Shown piece by piece: positions 1 to 6,282 of a DNA stretch of 11,549 nucleotides. The notes under the pieces were generated by a model that saw only the letters and a program-made list of their open reading frames with translations, made no database searches and had not been told where the DNA came from. The first letter of the stretch is position 1. Every line of letters starts with the position of its first letter. The position numbers were made by a program, and so were the translations under genes. Origin of the DNA: Acetobacteraceae bacterium. GTDB lineage: Bacteria > Pseudomonadota > Alphaproteobacteria > Acetobacterales > Acetobacteraceae. The stretch is from contig JASHVB010000735.1 in the NCBI GenBank assembly GCA_030039695.1, positions 1-11,549 of the forward strand. The letters run 5' to 3'.

Positions 1-726
1 GTGAATCTGAACAAGGTGGCGCTGCTGCGCAATTCGCGGCGCACCGGTGTGCCTGATGTGCTGCATTTTGCGCGCATCGCACTCGATGCCGGCGCGGCGG
101 GGCTGACGGTGCACCCGCGGCCGGACGAGCGGCACATCCGTCGCTTGGATGTGCCGGCGTTGGCGGCTCTGATGCAACCCCTGCGGCCCGGAATTGAGCT
201 CAATATCGAAGGTTATCCGGACGAACGGATGGCCTCGATCCTGGCGGAGGTGAAGCCCGAGCAATGCACGTTAGTGCCCGACGCACCGGATGCGTTCACG
301 TCGGAAGAGGGCTGGCAATTGAACGCCGCCCAGATGGCGCTCGCACGTCCGGCCATCGCCGCTGCGAAAACCATGCACGCGCGCGTCATCTTGTTCATTG
401 ATCCGGATCCTGGCGTCCTGCCGCGAGTGCGTGACGCAGGAGCAGACGGTGTCGAAATCTACACTGGCGGCTACGCCGCGGCCTTCCGTAATGGCACGCA
501 CGCGGCGCTGCTGGCCGCCGTCGGCGAGACGGCGCAGCAGGCGCAGACACTGGGGCTGGTGGTGAACGCAGGGCACGATCTGAACCTGCGCAACATTCCA
601 CCGCTGATGCGCGTGGTGCCATTCCTGGCGGAAGCCTCGATCGGTCACGAGCTCACTGCTGATGCGCTGGAGATGGGATTCAGCGCCGCTGTTCGCGCGT
701 ACGCGGCCGCGCTGCACAGCGGTTAG
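1..726 (+). CDS. pdxJ: Pyridoxine 5'-phosphate synthase PdxJ (5' end outside window)
   Basis: PdxJ condenses 1-amino-acetone-3-phosphate with deoxyxylulose 5-phosphate to make pyridoxine 5'-phosphate, the last ring-forming step of DXP-dependent vitamin B6 synthesis in the cytoplasm. Visible family motifs are NKVALLRNSR near the N-terminus, LTVHPRPDERHI (His38 by window numbering), LNIE (Glu70), LFIDPD, GVEIYTGGYA (Glu152) and VNAGHDL (His192), then a SIGHELTADAL phosphate-site segment. His38, Glu70 and His192 match the E. coli catalytic His45, Glu72 and His193. The reading frame opens with GTG at base 1, but this Val lies inside the family motif (L)SVNxNKVA, so I read it as internal and the true start as a few codons upstream. 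The stop is TAG, which shows UAG works as a terminator in this genome. The carboxy end is intact. Identification is firm; only the start is uncertain. Confidence 0.95.
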   Translation: MNLNKVALLRNSRRTGVPDVLHFARIALDAGAAGLTVHPRPDERHIRRLDVPALAALMQPLRPGIELNIEGYPDERMASILAEVKPEQCTLVPDAPDAFTSEEGWQLNAAQMALARPAIAAAKTMHARVILFIDPDPGVLPRVRDAGADGVEIYTGGYAAAFRNGTHAALLAAVGETAQQAQTLGLVVNAGHDLNLRNIPPLMRVVPFLAEASIGHELTADALEMGFSAAVRAYAAALHSG

Positions 727-789
727 TCATTGCTATCCCGTTATGGACTGAGACGACCGACCCGCGACTGACCTAAACGAGCAGCCCAT

Positions 790-851
790 CGTCATTGCGG
801 CGAATGCCGGGACCGGTGCATCCTGGATCTCGGGCATTCGCCGAAATGACG
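790..851. repeat. REP-like palindromic dispersed repeat
   Basis: Bases 790-808 (CGTCATTGCGGCGAATGCC) and 833-851 are reverse complements at 18 of 19 positions, separated by a 24-base loop. The sequence has the look of the short GTCATTCCGGCGAATGCC-type palindromes that are scattered between genes in many proteobacteria. Read on the minus strand it gives the familiar spurious peptide pattern PAFAAMT. It lies between pdxJ and the thiolase-like gene. It could act as a transcript-stabilising or terminating hairpin, but there is no T-tract on either side. Confidence 0.75.
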
Positions 852-963
852 ACGACAGCCTGCGCTCGTGGCAGGCGCACAACGACGAAGCGACCGGCGA
901 TCGCGTTGACGCAGCACTACAACCCGCGCAGCCTTCATCGGGCATCAGACGGGGGAAACGCAC

Positions 964-2226
964 ATGCCGCTGCCAACCACGGATACCGACGCCACCACGC
1001 CGAAATACCTGCGCGACAAGTACTCGATCGTAGGGGTGGGCGAGACGACCTATACCCGCGGTTCCGGCCGCAGCACGCGTGCTCTCGGCACTTGGGCGAT
1101 CCGCAATGCGATGATCGACGCCGGACTGAAGGCCAGTGACATCGATGGAATGCTGTCTTATTCCGGCAATGATTCGACCATGGGGCCGTTCCTCGCCGGC
1201 GATCTGGGTATAAGGCTCAACTTCTTCATGGATGTCCACGGCGGTGGTTCATCGACCGAGGCACTCATCGGCATTGCGATCGGCGTGATCGAAGCCGGCA
1301 TGTGCAAGTGCGTGGCGATCTTCCGCGCGATGAACGGCTATTCGCAAGTCCGTATCGGTGGCACTGGCGCACGCTCGGCCGCGCCGGTCAGCGGCGATCA
1401 ATTGCATAGCCGTGCCTATGGTTGGCAGAGCGCCGGCCAGAGTTTCGCTCCGACTTTCATGCGGCACATGTATACGTACGGCACCAAGCCAGAGCAGGTG
1501 GCGATGGTGAAAGTGGTGCACTCGGAGCATGCATCGAACAATCCCAAGGCGTACTACAAGAGGCGCTACACGGTGGATGATGTGCTGAATAGCAGAATCA
1601 TCTGCAAACCGCTGCATCTGCTGGATTGCTGCGTGGAGACGGACAACGCAACGTGCATCCTCGTCACTCGGGCGGAGCGCGCGAAGGATCTGCGGCATCG
1701 CTCGCCGCTGATCCGATCCGTGGTGGGGCGGTGTTCCAAGCCGCGCACCGACATGCACTACCAATGCGGGCCGATCGACCGCGTCGCCGGCTACTACATC
1801 AAGGACATCCTGTGGCCGAACGCTGGACTGGGGCCGGAGGATGTGGACGCAACCGGCGCGTACGATGCGTTTACCTTCACCTCGATGCTGCAACTGGAAG
1901 AATATGGCTTCTGCAAGAAGGGCGAAGGCGGCGAATACGTTGCCAGCGGTATCACGCGGCTGAGCGGCAGGCGGCCCAACAACACCTCGGGTGGGCATTT
2001 GTGCGAGGGCTACACGCACGGGATGAACATGGTGATCGAGAACGTGCGGCAGCTCCGCCACGACGCGGATGATTCCTGCCCGATTGGGTCGGACGGACGC
2101 CGCCAGCATACCTATGACTACCGTCAGGGCGGTTGCCGGCAGGTGCGGAACGTTGAAATTACCGCCAATCTCGGGTGGGCGAATCCGATGACCGGATCGG
2201 CCATGGTCATGCGGCGCGGTTTCTGA
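964..2226 (+). CDS. Thiolase-fold lipid-transfer/aldolase-like protein lacking the catalytic Cys
   Basis: This 420-residue protein belongs to the SCP2-thiolase-like, or nonspecific lipid-transfer protein, branch of the thiolase superfamily. The N-terminal half has IVGVGETTYTR (about 22-32), the segment VHGGGSSTEA (91-100) where biosynthetic and degradative thiolases carry the nucleophilic Cys, and a helix ending EAGMCKCVAI. The C-terminal half has AYDAFTFT (299-306), which replaces the NEAF or HDCF loop, and NTSGGHLCEGYTHG (340-353), which corresponds to the thiolase His loop. Since Gly replaces Cys, Claisen chemistry is unlikely. Known relatives such as Ltp2 carry out retro-aldol cleavage of CoA-linked steroid side chains with a DUF35 partner. 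The next gene is such a partner, 15 bases downstream. The start has a purine-rich GGGGGA site at 952-957. The substrate cannot be told from the sequence, and no other steroid or fatty-acid genes are in the window. Confidence 0.88.
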   Translation: MPLPTTDTDATTPKYLRDKYSIVGVGETTYTRGSGRSTRALGTWAIRNAMIDAGLKASDIDGMLSYSGNDSTMGPFLAGDLGIRLNFFMDVHGGGSSTEALIGIAIGVIEAGMCKCVAIFRAMNGYSQVRIGGTGARSAAPVSGDQLHSRAYGWQSAGQSFAPTFMRHMYTYGTKPEQVAMVKVVHSEHASNNPKAYYKRRYTVDDVLNSRIICKPLHLLDCCVETDNATCILVTRAERAKDLRHRSPLIRSVVGRCSKPRTDMHYQCGPIDRVAGYYIKDILWPNAGLGPEDVDATGAYDAFTFTSMLQLEEYGFCKKGEGGEYVASGITRLSGRRPNNTSGGHLCEGYTHGMNMVIENVRQLRHDADDSCPIGSDGRRQHTYDYRQGGCRQVRNVEITANLGWANPMTGSAMVMRRGF

Positions 2227-2241
2227 AAGGCGGATCGAACT

Positions 2242-2763
2242 ATGGCACTCAAGGGCGAATACCTCGGGATGGCGCTGTCGGTCGATGACCTCGACATCGA
2301 GAACATCGAGTACTTCAAGCGCTGTGCTGCCCACGATTTTCATCTGCAGCAATGTGATAACTGCAAGAAGCTCCGCTATCCGCCAACCACGGCGTGCCCG
2401 TGGTGCACTTGCCTCACTTCAACCTGGACACGCGTGGAAGGAAAGGGTGCCGTGCACTCCTACACGGAAGTGCACCATGCGATTCAGCCGGCGTTCCGCA
2501 CTCATACGCCGTATCTCGTCCTGCTGGTCGATCTGGATGCGCAGAAGGGCGAACCGACGGAGCATGAGGCACTGCGGGTGGTCGGCAACCTGACCACGCC
2601 CGACGGCATATTGGCGCCGGCCGATATGGTGAAGCAGGTAGGGATCGGGTCGCGTGTGCGTATGGTGTTCACCGACGTATCGGAGGGGCTGTCGCTGCCG
2701 CAGTGGACACTGGATCAAGGCGCGCCGCAGCCCGACAAGCCGTGGCGATATCCACAGGAGTGA
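2242..2763 (+). CDS. DUF35 zinc-ribbon/OB-fold protein, partner of the thiolase-like protein
   Basis: The 173-residue product has the two-part DUF35 architecture. An N-terminal helix (about 18-33) is followed by a rubredoxin-like zinc ribbon with Cys38, Cys41, Cys52 and Cys55 (CDNC, then CPWC). An OB-fold follows at about 62-148 with the usual GKGAVHSYTEVHHAIQPAF and TPYLVLLVDLD blocks. In this family the protein binds the acyl-CoA portion and assembles with a thiolase-fold subunit, as ChsH2-DUF35 does with Ltp2. It is the second gene of a two-gene operon, with an AAGG site at 2227-2230 upstream of the ATG. Length and all four zinc ligands are normal, so it looks functional. The exact reaction is inferred only from the pairing. 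Confidence 0.9.
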   Translation: MALKGEYLGMALSVDDLDIENIEYFKRCAAHDFHLQQCDNCKKLRYPPTTACPWCTCLTSTWTRVEGKGAVHSYTEVHHAIQPAFRTHTPYLVLLVDLDAQKGEPTEHEALRVVGNLTTPDGILAPADMVKQVGIGSRVRMVFTDVSEGLSLPQWTLDQGAPQPDKPWRYPQE

Positions 2764-2806
2764 CGGCGCGGATTGTGTGTGGATGGCTTGGATACCCGAT
2801 CGGGGA

Positions 2807-2874
2807 ACGGCGTAGGGAGGGGTGAGGACGCGCGCCGGATTCGCGGACCGTCGGCGTCCCCTCCCCTTCGCCGT
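2807..2874. repeat. Long GC-rich imperfect inverted repeat between convergent genes
   Basis: Bases 2807-2831 and 2854-2874 form a long imperfect inverted repeat. ACGGCG faces CGCCGT, AGGG-AGGGG faces CCCCTCCCCT, and GACGC faces GCGTC, with a 4-base bulge and one base difference. The loop is about 22 bases. It sits between the DUF35 gene and the oppositely oriented DUF899 remnant, so it could block transcription from either side. It could equally be a copy of a dispersed intergenic repeat. Confidence 0.6.
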
Positions 2875-2884
2875 CCTTTGATGG

Positions 2885-2911
2885 CGGGGGACCATTTCCC
2901 CGTTTCCTCTT
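2885..2911 (+). terminator. Probable intrinsic terminator of the thiolase-like/DUF35 operon
   Basis: CGGGGGA (2885-2891) pairs with TTCCCCG (2896-2902), with one G-T pair and a 4-base loop CCAT. It is followed by the T-rich run TTTCCTCTT. This is a 7-bp stem with an imperfect T-tract about 120 bases after the DUF35 stop codon. It also lies just outside the ancestral end of the minus-strand DUF899 gene. Confidence 0.45.
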
Positions 2912-2918
2912 GTTGTGC

Positions 2919-3649
2919 TCACCCCGGCCCGTGGCGGCACGCGTTGGCTTCTACGCCATAACGATCGTGATGCCGCACCCAGTCGGTCAGGTTGGCGTTG
3001 ACCGTCTCATTCCGCCCGTTGGGCGTGATGTCGAGGAAATGATCGGCAGCCAGGAACATGTCGCCGGCACGTGCATATTGCGAATACGTGTGGGGCACAT
3101 CCCCATGCGCATTCGTTCAAAACACGTTCAGCCCATACATTTCCTGACTGTTCATGCGCTGGACGGCGTAATTGTAGAACACCTCGCCTCGCGCCAGTTC
3201 CTCCGGCGTAAATGACACATGGAAATCGTAGTTGAAATCGCGGCCGAATGACGAAACCCTCTCGAACTGCCAGCCCATCCTCCGCTTGAATGCCATGATC
3301 GCATCGGGCGTCGCACGCGACACGGCGACGTACGATACATCATGCTGCTGCAGACGCACCAGCGCGCCCTCGACGTTGTCTGACAAGAACGAACACCCGA
3401 CGCAGCCTTCGTCCCAGTCCGGACCCATCGTGAAATGCTTCACCACGAGCTGGCCGCGGCCGCAGAACAATTCGCGAAGTGTGCGCAGCCCTCTGTTGTC
3501 CCGAACGCCTAGGGCTTGGTAACCTGTACCCAGGGCAGCGCCCGGCGCTCCGGGCTGAGCTGATCGCGCAGGCGGGTCAGCTCCTTCGCCAGAAGCCCCT
3601 GGCGCACGAGCAGCCATTCGTCCTGCGAGACAACCAGGTGCTGCTCCAT
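2919..3649 (-). pseudogene. DUF899 thioredoxin-like protein, pseudogene (two nonsense codons and a frameshift)
   Basis: The ancestral gene starts at ATG 3649-3647 behind a good GGAGAGGAG ribosome site and reads MEQHLVVSQDEWLLVRQG and onward through WVQVTKP. TAG then interrupts it at 3511-3509, where family members usually have Tyr. A 1-base loss at about 3489-3490, between GAG and CTG, shifts the frame into LRTLRELFCGRGQL. The body continues with the hallmark GPDWDEGCVGCSF, a thioredoxin-like CxxC, then RMGWQFERVSS and DFNYDFHVSF. An in-frame TGA at 3119-3117 follows GLNVF, yet the same frame carries on with DVPHTYSQYARAGDMF and TDWVRHHDRYG, a clear DUF899 carboxy end, to a TGA at 2921-2919. 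With the lost base restored it is 243 codons, normal for the family. Recognition of the family is firm. Loss of function is inferred from three independent lesions. Confidence 0.88.
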
Positions 3650-3666
3650 GATCTCCTCTCCTTCGC

Positions 3667-4113
3667 TCACACTTGCGCCTCGAGAAATTCGGCAAAGCGC
3701 AGCATGCAGTTGGTCGACCCGGACCGATGACCGTCGCGCTCGGGTATGGCCTCGAACCCGGTCTAAACTAGCGTCATGCGCGAGCGTGTGCCGATCTCCT
3801 CCAACGTCACCGTTGCCTGCGTTTCATGCCCGGGATTGAGGTCGACATCGTCCCAGGCGTAACTGAACACGACGCGGTCCGGCGTGACCTCGCGGTAGAC
3901 GCCACGGTCGGTGCGCAAGACGCCATCCGGCCCGGCATCGCCAGGCGATCGGCGCCGCCTGGTCGCGCATCGATCCGGCAGGACACCGTCGTGAAGCGGA
4001 CCCCACCATTGCGCGGCATGCTGCTGCTGCTGCGTCCAGGCGCGGAACATCAGCGCACGGGGCGCGTCGAACTCGTGCGTGACCACGAGCGCGAGGTCAC
4101 TGCCGGCGCGCAC
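3667..4113 (-). pseudogene. SRPBCC/AHSA1-type protein, pseudogene (two compensating frameshifts and a nonsense codon)
   Basis: The start is GTG 4113-4111, six bases after AAGGGGG, overlapping the ArsR gene by 17 bases. The amino end is typical: VVTHEFDAPRALMFRAWT, then QWWGP. At about 3996-3997 the frame slips. The expected FTTVSCRIDARPGGA is found one frame over, consistent with loss of 5 bases (net -2). At about 3934-3935 a single-base loss returns the frame for GPDGV, RGVYREV and NPGHETQATVTLEE. The open frame then meets TAG at 3765-3763, but the same frame continues TGFEAIPERDGHRSG and RFAEFLEAQV to TGA 3669-3667. The family context suggests the TAG was CAG (Gln). Corrected length is 150 residues, normal for SRPBCC stress-response proteins that accompany ArsR regulators. 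An open-frame-only reading would wrongly report an intact 116-residue protein. Confidence 0.83.
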
Positions 4114-4447
4114 GCATCGCCCCCTTCGTCTGCGGTTTCTTTAGATGGTCGTCGAGGCGATCGAACGATTGCTCCCAGCATTGACGGTATCTCTCCAACC
4201 ACGTCGGGGCGTCTCTCAGCGGCGCGGCCTCCAGCCGGCATGGCCGCCACTGCGCGGCTCGGCTACGGGCGATCAGCCCCGCACGCTCCAGCACTTTCAA
4301 AAGCCTGGAGATGGCGGGAAGGCTCATCTCGAATGGCTCAGCCAGTACGGTCACCAAGGCCTCGTCGTCGGCCAGACGCGCGAGGATGGCGCCTCGGGTC
4401 GGATCGGCGAGCGCCGCGAAGATAGCATCCAGGCGGTCCGCTGCCAT
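4097..4447 (-). CDS. ArsR/SmtB-family transcriptional regulator
   Basis: This intact 116-residue winged-helix repressor is of the type found upstream of SRPBCC genes. The N-terminal DAIFAALADPTRGAILARLA (about 7-26) and the recognition-helix region MSLPAISRLLKVLERAGLIARSR (about 41-63) are typical, followed by QWRPCRLEAAPLRDAPTWLERYR and WEQSFDRLDDHL. There is no Cys-rich metal site (no CxC in the recognition helix), so it is not a classical metal sensor. It heads the minus-strand set ArsR, SRPBCC, DUF899; both followers are broken. The ATG lacks an evident ribosome site, and the upstream AT-rich stretch at 4461-4490 probably contains promoter and operator, so the transcript may have a very short leader. 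Autorepression is known for the family and inferred here. Confidence 0.9.
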   Translation of the reverse strand: MAADRLDAIFAALADPTRGAILARLADDEALVTVLAEPFEMSLPAISRLLKVLERAGLIARSRAAQWRPCRLEAAPLRDAPTWLERYRQCWEQSFDRLDDHLKKPQTKGAMRARRQ

Positions 4448-4470
4448 CGATATGTGACTATTCTGTTAAA

Positions 4471-4484
4471 TAACTGACAGGTTA
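4471..4484. promoter_or_regulatory. Candidate ArsR operator
   Basis: TAACTGACAGGTTA carries 4-bp inverted arms (TAAC/GTTA) with a 6-base centre, set in an AT-rich patch in otherwise GC-rich DNA. It is 24-37 bases upstream of the ArsR start and resembles the short TTAAC-type dyads in front of ArsR/SRPBCC operons. The arms are short, so this is a suggestion only. Confidence 0.35.
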
Positions 4485-4567
4485 ATTGTCTCTGGCGCGT
4501 AGCCGTGTCGAGCGGCAAGCCCCGCCGGCCGCTCGCTATCGCGACGCTCCTCATTGCAGACCTTGCG

Positions 4568-4598
4568 TTGGCACCGAGGGCGAAAGCGTCCATATACT
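4568..4598 (+). promoter_or_regulatory. Candidate sigma-70 promoter for the HtrA-like/thioesterase operon
   Basis: TTGGCA (4568-4573) and TATACT (4593-4598) each match the sigma-70 consensus at five of six bases. The 19-base spacer is slightly long. Transcription would start near 4605, leaving a leader of roughly 40 bases that consists almost wholly of the hairpin at 4615-4638. Confidence 0.4.
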
Positions 4599-4614
4599 GG
4601 CGATCAAGCGACCG

Positions 4615-4639
4615 CCCTTTCGGCAGGCGCCGAAGGGGG
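4615..4639 (+). promoter_or_regulatory. Hairpin covering the ribosome binding site of the HtrA-like gene
   Basis: CCCTTTCGGC (4615-4624) pairs with GCCGAAGGGG (4629-4638) as a 10-bp stem with one T-G pair and an AGGC loop. The right arm contains most of the AGGGGG ribosome binding site (4634-4639) for the ATG at 4644. In RNA this would hide the site, so translation might be conditional, for example through temperature, a binding protein or an alternative structure. If translation starts instead at ATG 4665, the hairpin would be only a leader structure. Confidence 0.5.
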
Positions 4640-4643
4640 ACCC

Positions 4644-5639
4644 ATGCAGGGAAGACGTCGAGGCATGAAAAAAGAGGACTGGGAAATTCCGCCCAATCTG
4701 CAACCCGACCCGGACGACTATTCGTTCGACCTCGAGCGCGCGCTGAACGCGGTGGTGAACCTGAAAACCTACATCCCGCAGGACGCTTACACCGCGAACA
4801 CGTTGGGGACGGAGCGCGCTGGATCCGGTGTGGTGATCCGTGACACCGGCCTGATCGCCACAATTGGCTACTTGATTACGGAAGCTGAAACGATCTGGGT
4901 CACTTCGAACAACGGCCGCGCGGTCGCCGGCCACGCGCTCGCGTATGACCAGGAGACCGGATTCGGTTTGGTGCAGGCGCTGGGACGGCTCGACCTGCCC
5001 GTGCTGGAGCTTGGAGACTCCGACCACCTTAAAGTCGGCGACCAGGTCGTATTCTCGGCCGGCGGTGGGCGGCACCACTCAATCGAGACCCGCATCGTCG
5101 CCCGCCAGGAGTTCGCCGGCTACTGGGAATACGTGCTGGACGAGGCGTTGTTCACCGCGCCCGCCCACCCCTTCTGGGGCGGCGGTGGGCTGATTGGCAG
5201 CGACGGCAAGCTGATGGGCATCGGGTCGCTGATCTTGCAGCAAGGCGACCGCCGCGGTCGCCGTCTGGACATGAACATGGTGGTGCCGATCAGCTTGCTC
5301 GGACCGATCATGCAGGACTTGATGACGTACGGACGGGTGAACCGGCCGGCACGGCCTTGGCTGGGCATGTACGCGACGGAGTCCGATGACACCCTGGTGG
5401 TAGGGGGCCTCGCTGACAACGGCCCTGCGGAACAAGCCGGCGTGCGCCAGGGCGACCGTATTCTGGCGGTGAACGAGGAGGACGTGCCGGACCTCGCCGG
5501 GCTGTGGCGCCGCGTCTGGGCATCGGGCAGCGCCGGCGCCGAGGTGCGGCTGCGCCTGCAGCGTGAAGGCGGGACGGTGGGCGTGACGGTGCGCTCAGGC
5601 GATCGGGCGCGCTTCCTGAAGACGCCGCAGCTGCATTGA
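4644..5639 (+). CDS. HtrA/DegP-like (S1C) protein with PDZ domain, catalytic triad lost
   Basis: From ATG 4644 the product is 331 residues. A chymotrypsin-like S1C domain spans about 40-225 and a PDZ domain about 238-318 (RPWLGMY, GPAEQAGVRQGDRILAVNEEDV). The protease framework is plain: GSGVVIRDTGLIAT, YDQETGFGLV and SDGKLMGIGS match HtrA blocks. The triad positions are all altered: TNxHVV becomes TIGYLI (His to Tyr76), the DLA Asp becomes Gly106, and GNSGGPL becomes FWGGGGL (Ser to Gly179). Peptidase activity is therefore unlikely, and a peptide-binding or scaffold role is inferred. No signal peptide or membrane segment is seen, unlike periplasmic HtrA. The start was chosen for its AGGGGG site; ATG 4665 and an upstream in-frame TTG at 4554 are alternatives. 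The thioesterase gene follows immediately, suggesting co-translation. Similar triad-less S1C proteins exist in proteobacteria, so this looks like a conserved pseudoprotease group, not fresh damage. Confidence 0.85.
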   Translation: MQGRRRGMKKEDWEIPPNLQPDPDDYSFDLERALNAVVNLKTYIPQDAYTANTLGTERAGSGVVIRDTGLIATIGYLITEAETIWVTSNNGRAVAGHALAYDQETGFGLVQALGRLDLPVLELGDSDHLKVGDQVVFSAGGGRHHSIETRIVARQEFAGYWEYVLDEALFTAPAHPFWGGGGLIGSDGKLMGIGSLILQQGDRRGRRLDMNMVVPISLLGPIMQDLMTYGRVNRPARPWLGMYATESDDTLVVGGLADNGPAEQAGVRQGDRILAVNEEDVPDLAGLWRRVWASGSAGAEVRLRLQREGGTVGVTVRSGDRARFLKTPQLH

Positions 5640-5650
5640 ACGCGGCGGAC

Positions 5651-6028
5651 ATGGTCCAGCCGAAGGGCGAGCTGTCCCTGCGCACCGTCGCGATGCCAGC
5701 TGACACCAATCCGGCGGGAGATATCTTTGGCGGCTGGATCATGTCGTTGATGGACCTTGCGGCGGGGATCGCCGCCGGCACGCGCGCCAAGGGACGCGTG
5801 GCAACGGCGGCGGTGTCGAAGTTGAGTTTCATCCAGCCCGTGAAGGTCGGCGACGTGGTCTGCGTCTACACTGATATCGTACGCACCGGCCGCACGTCGG
5901 TCACGCTGGATGTGGAAACCTGGGTACTGCGCCGTGGTCAGGGCCAGCGCACGCGCGTCACTGCGGCGGAGATCGTGCTTGTCGCGGTCGACGAGCATGG
6001 AAGGCCGCGACCGTTGCCAGCCGAGTGA
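5651..6028 (+). CDS. YciA-type hotdog-fold acyl-CoA thioesterase
   Basis: This 125-residue cytoplasmic enzyme is predicted to hydrolyse acyl-CoA to free acid and CoA. The hotdog core shows LRTVAMPADTNPAGDIFGGW (10-29) with the family Asp24 in GDIFGGW, then MSLMDLAAGIAA (31-42), the central helix with the conserved Asp35. VSKLSFIQPVKVGDVV and TDIVRTGRTSVTLDVETWV give the strand pattern of the YciA/BFIT group. The length is normal for a single-domain member. The chosen start is ATG 5651, 11 bases after the stop of the HtrA-like gene. An in-frame TTG at 5636 would overlap that stop (TTGA) and add five residues; neither has a strong ribosome site, so translation is probably coupled to the upstream gene. 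The chain-length preference cannot be read from the sequence. Confidence 0.9.
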   Translation: MVQPKGELSLRTVAMPADTNPAGDIFGGWIMSLMDLAAGIAAGTRAKGRVATAAVSKLSFIQPVKVGDVVCVYTDIVRTGRTSVTLDVETWVLRRGQGQRTRVTAAEIVLVAVDEHGRPRPLPAE

Positions 6029-6282
6029 CGCCGGGCGTAACGGCGCGCAACGGTTGCGCCATCGCGAGATGACGCGCCCGCGGTGCGGATCGCCGGGCTC
6101 CGACTGACCAAGACGGTACGGGCTGATCGGCAACCGATACACGGCCGTGGAAGGATCGGCTCTGGTCTACCAGTGCCCGAGGTGGCATTGCGCTGCGCAA
6201 AGCAGCGAGTGCTGCGGCTGATGTTGCGCTGACTAAATGTCGAGACTCCTCACCGCAAGCAGGAGCGCGCGGCTCGAGACGA

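Noticed and set aside
1249..2352. A 367-codon open frame on the minus strand
   Set aside because: It lies opposite the thiolase-like gene, whose motifs are clear. Its protein has no recognisable domain and an Arg/His/Ala-rich composition typical of antisense frames in GC-rich DNA.
3117..3119. TGA within the DUF899 frame as a selenocysteine codon
   Set aside because: The same gene carries a TAG and a frameshift, no SECIS-like hairpin was evident right after the TGA, and the position is not the CxxC redox site.
3509..3765. UAG reassigned as a sense codon, explaining the two in-frame TAG codons
   Set aside because: pdxJ ends with TAG at its expected carboxy end, and the two affected genes also have indels, so decay is the simpler reading.
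5120..6142. A 340-codon open frame on the minus strand
   Set aside because: It runs opposite the HtrA-like and thioesterase genes, both well supported. The composition is that of an antisense shadow.
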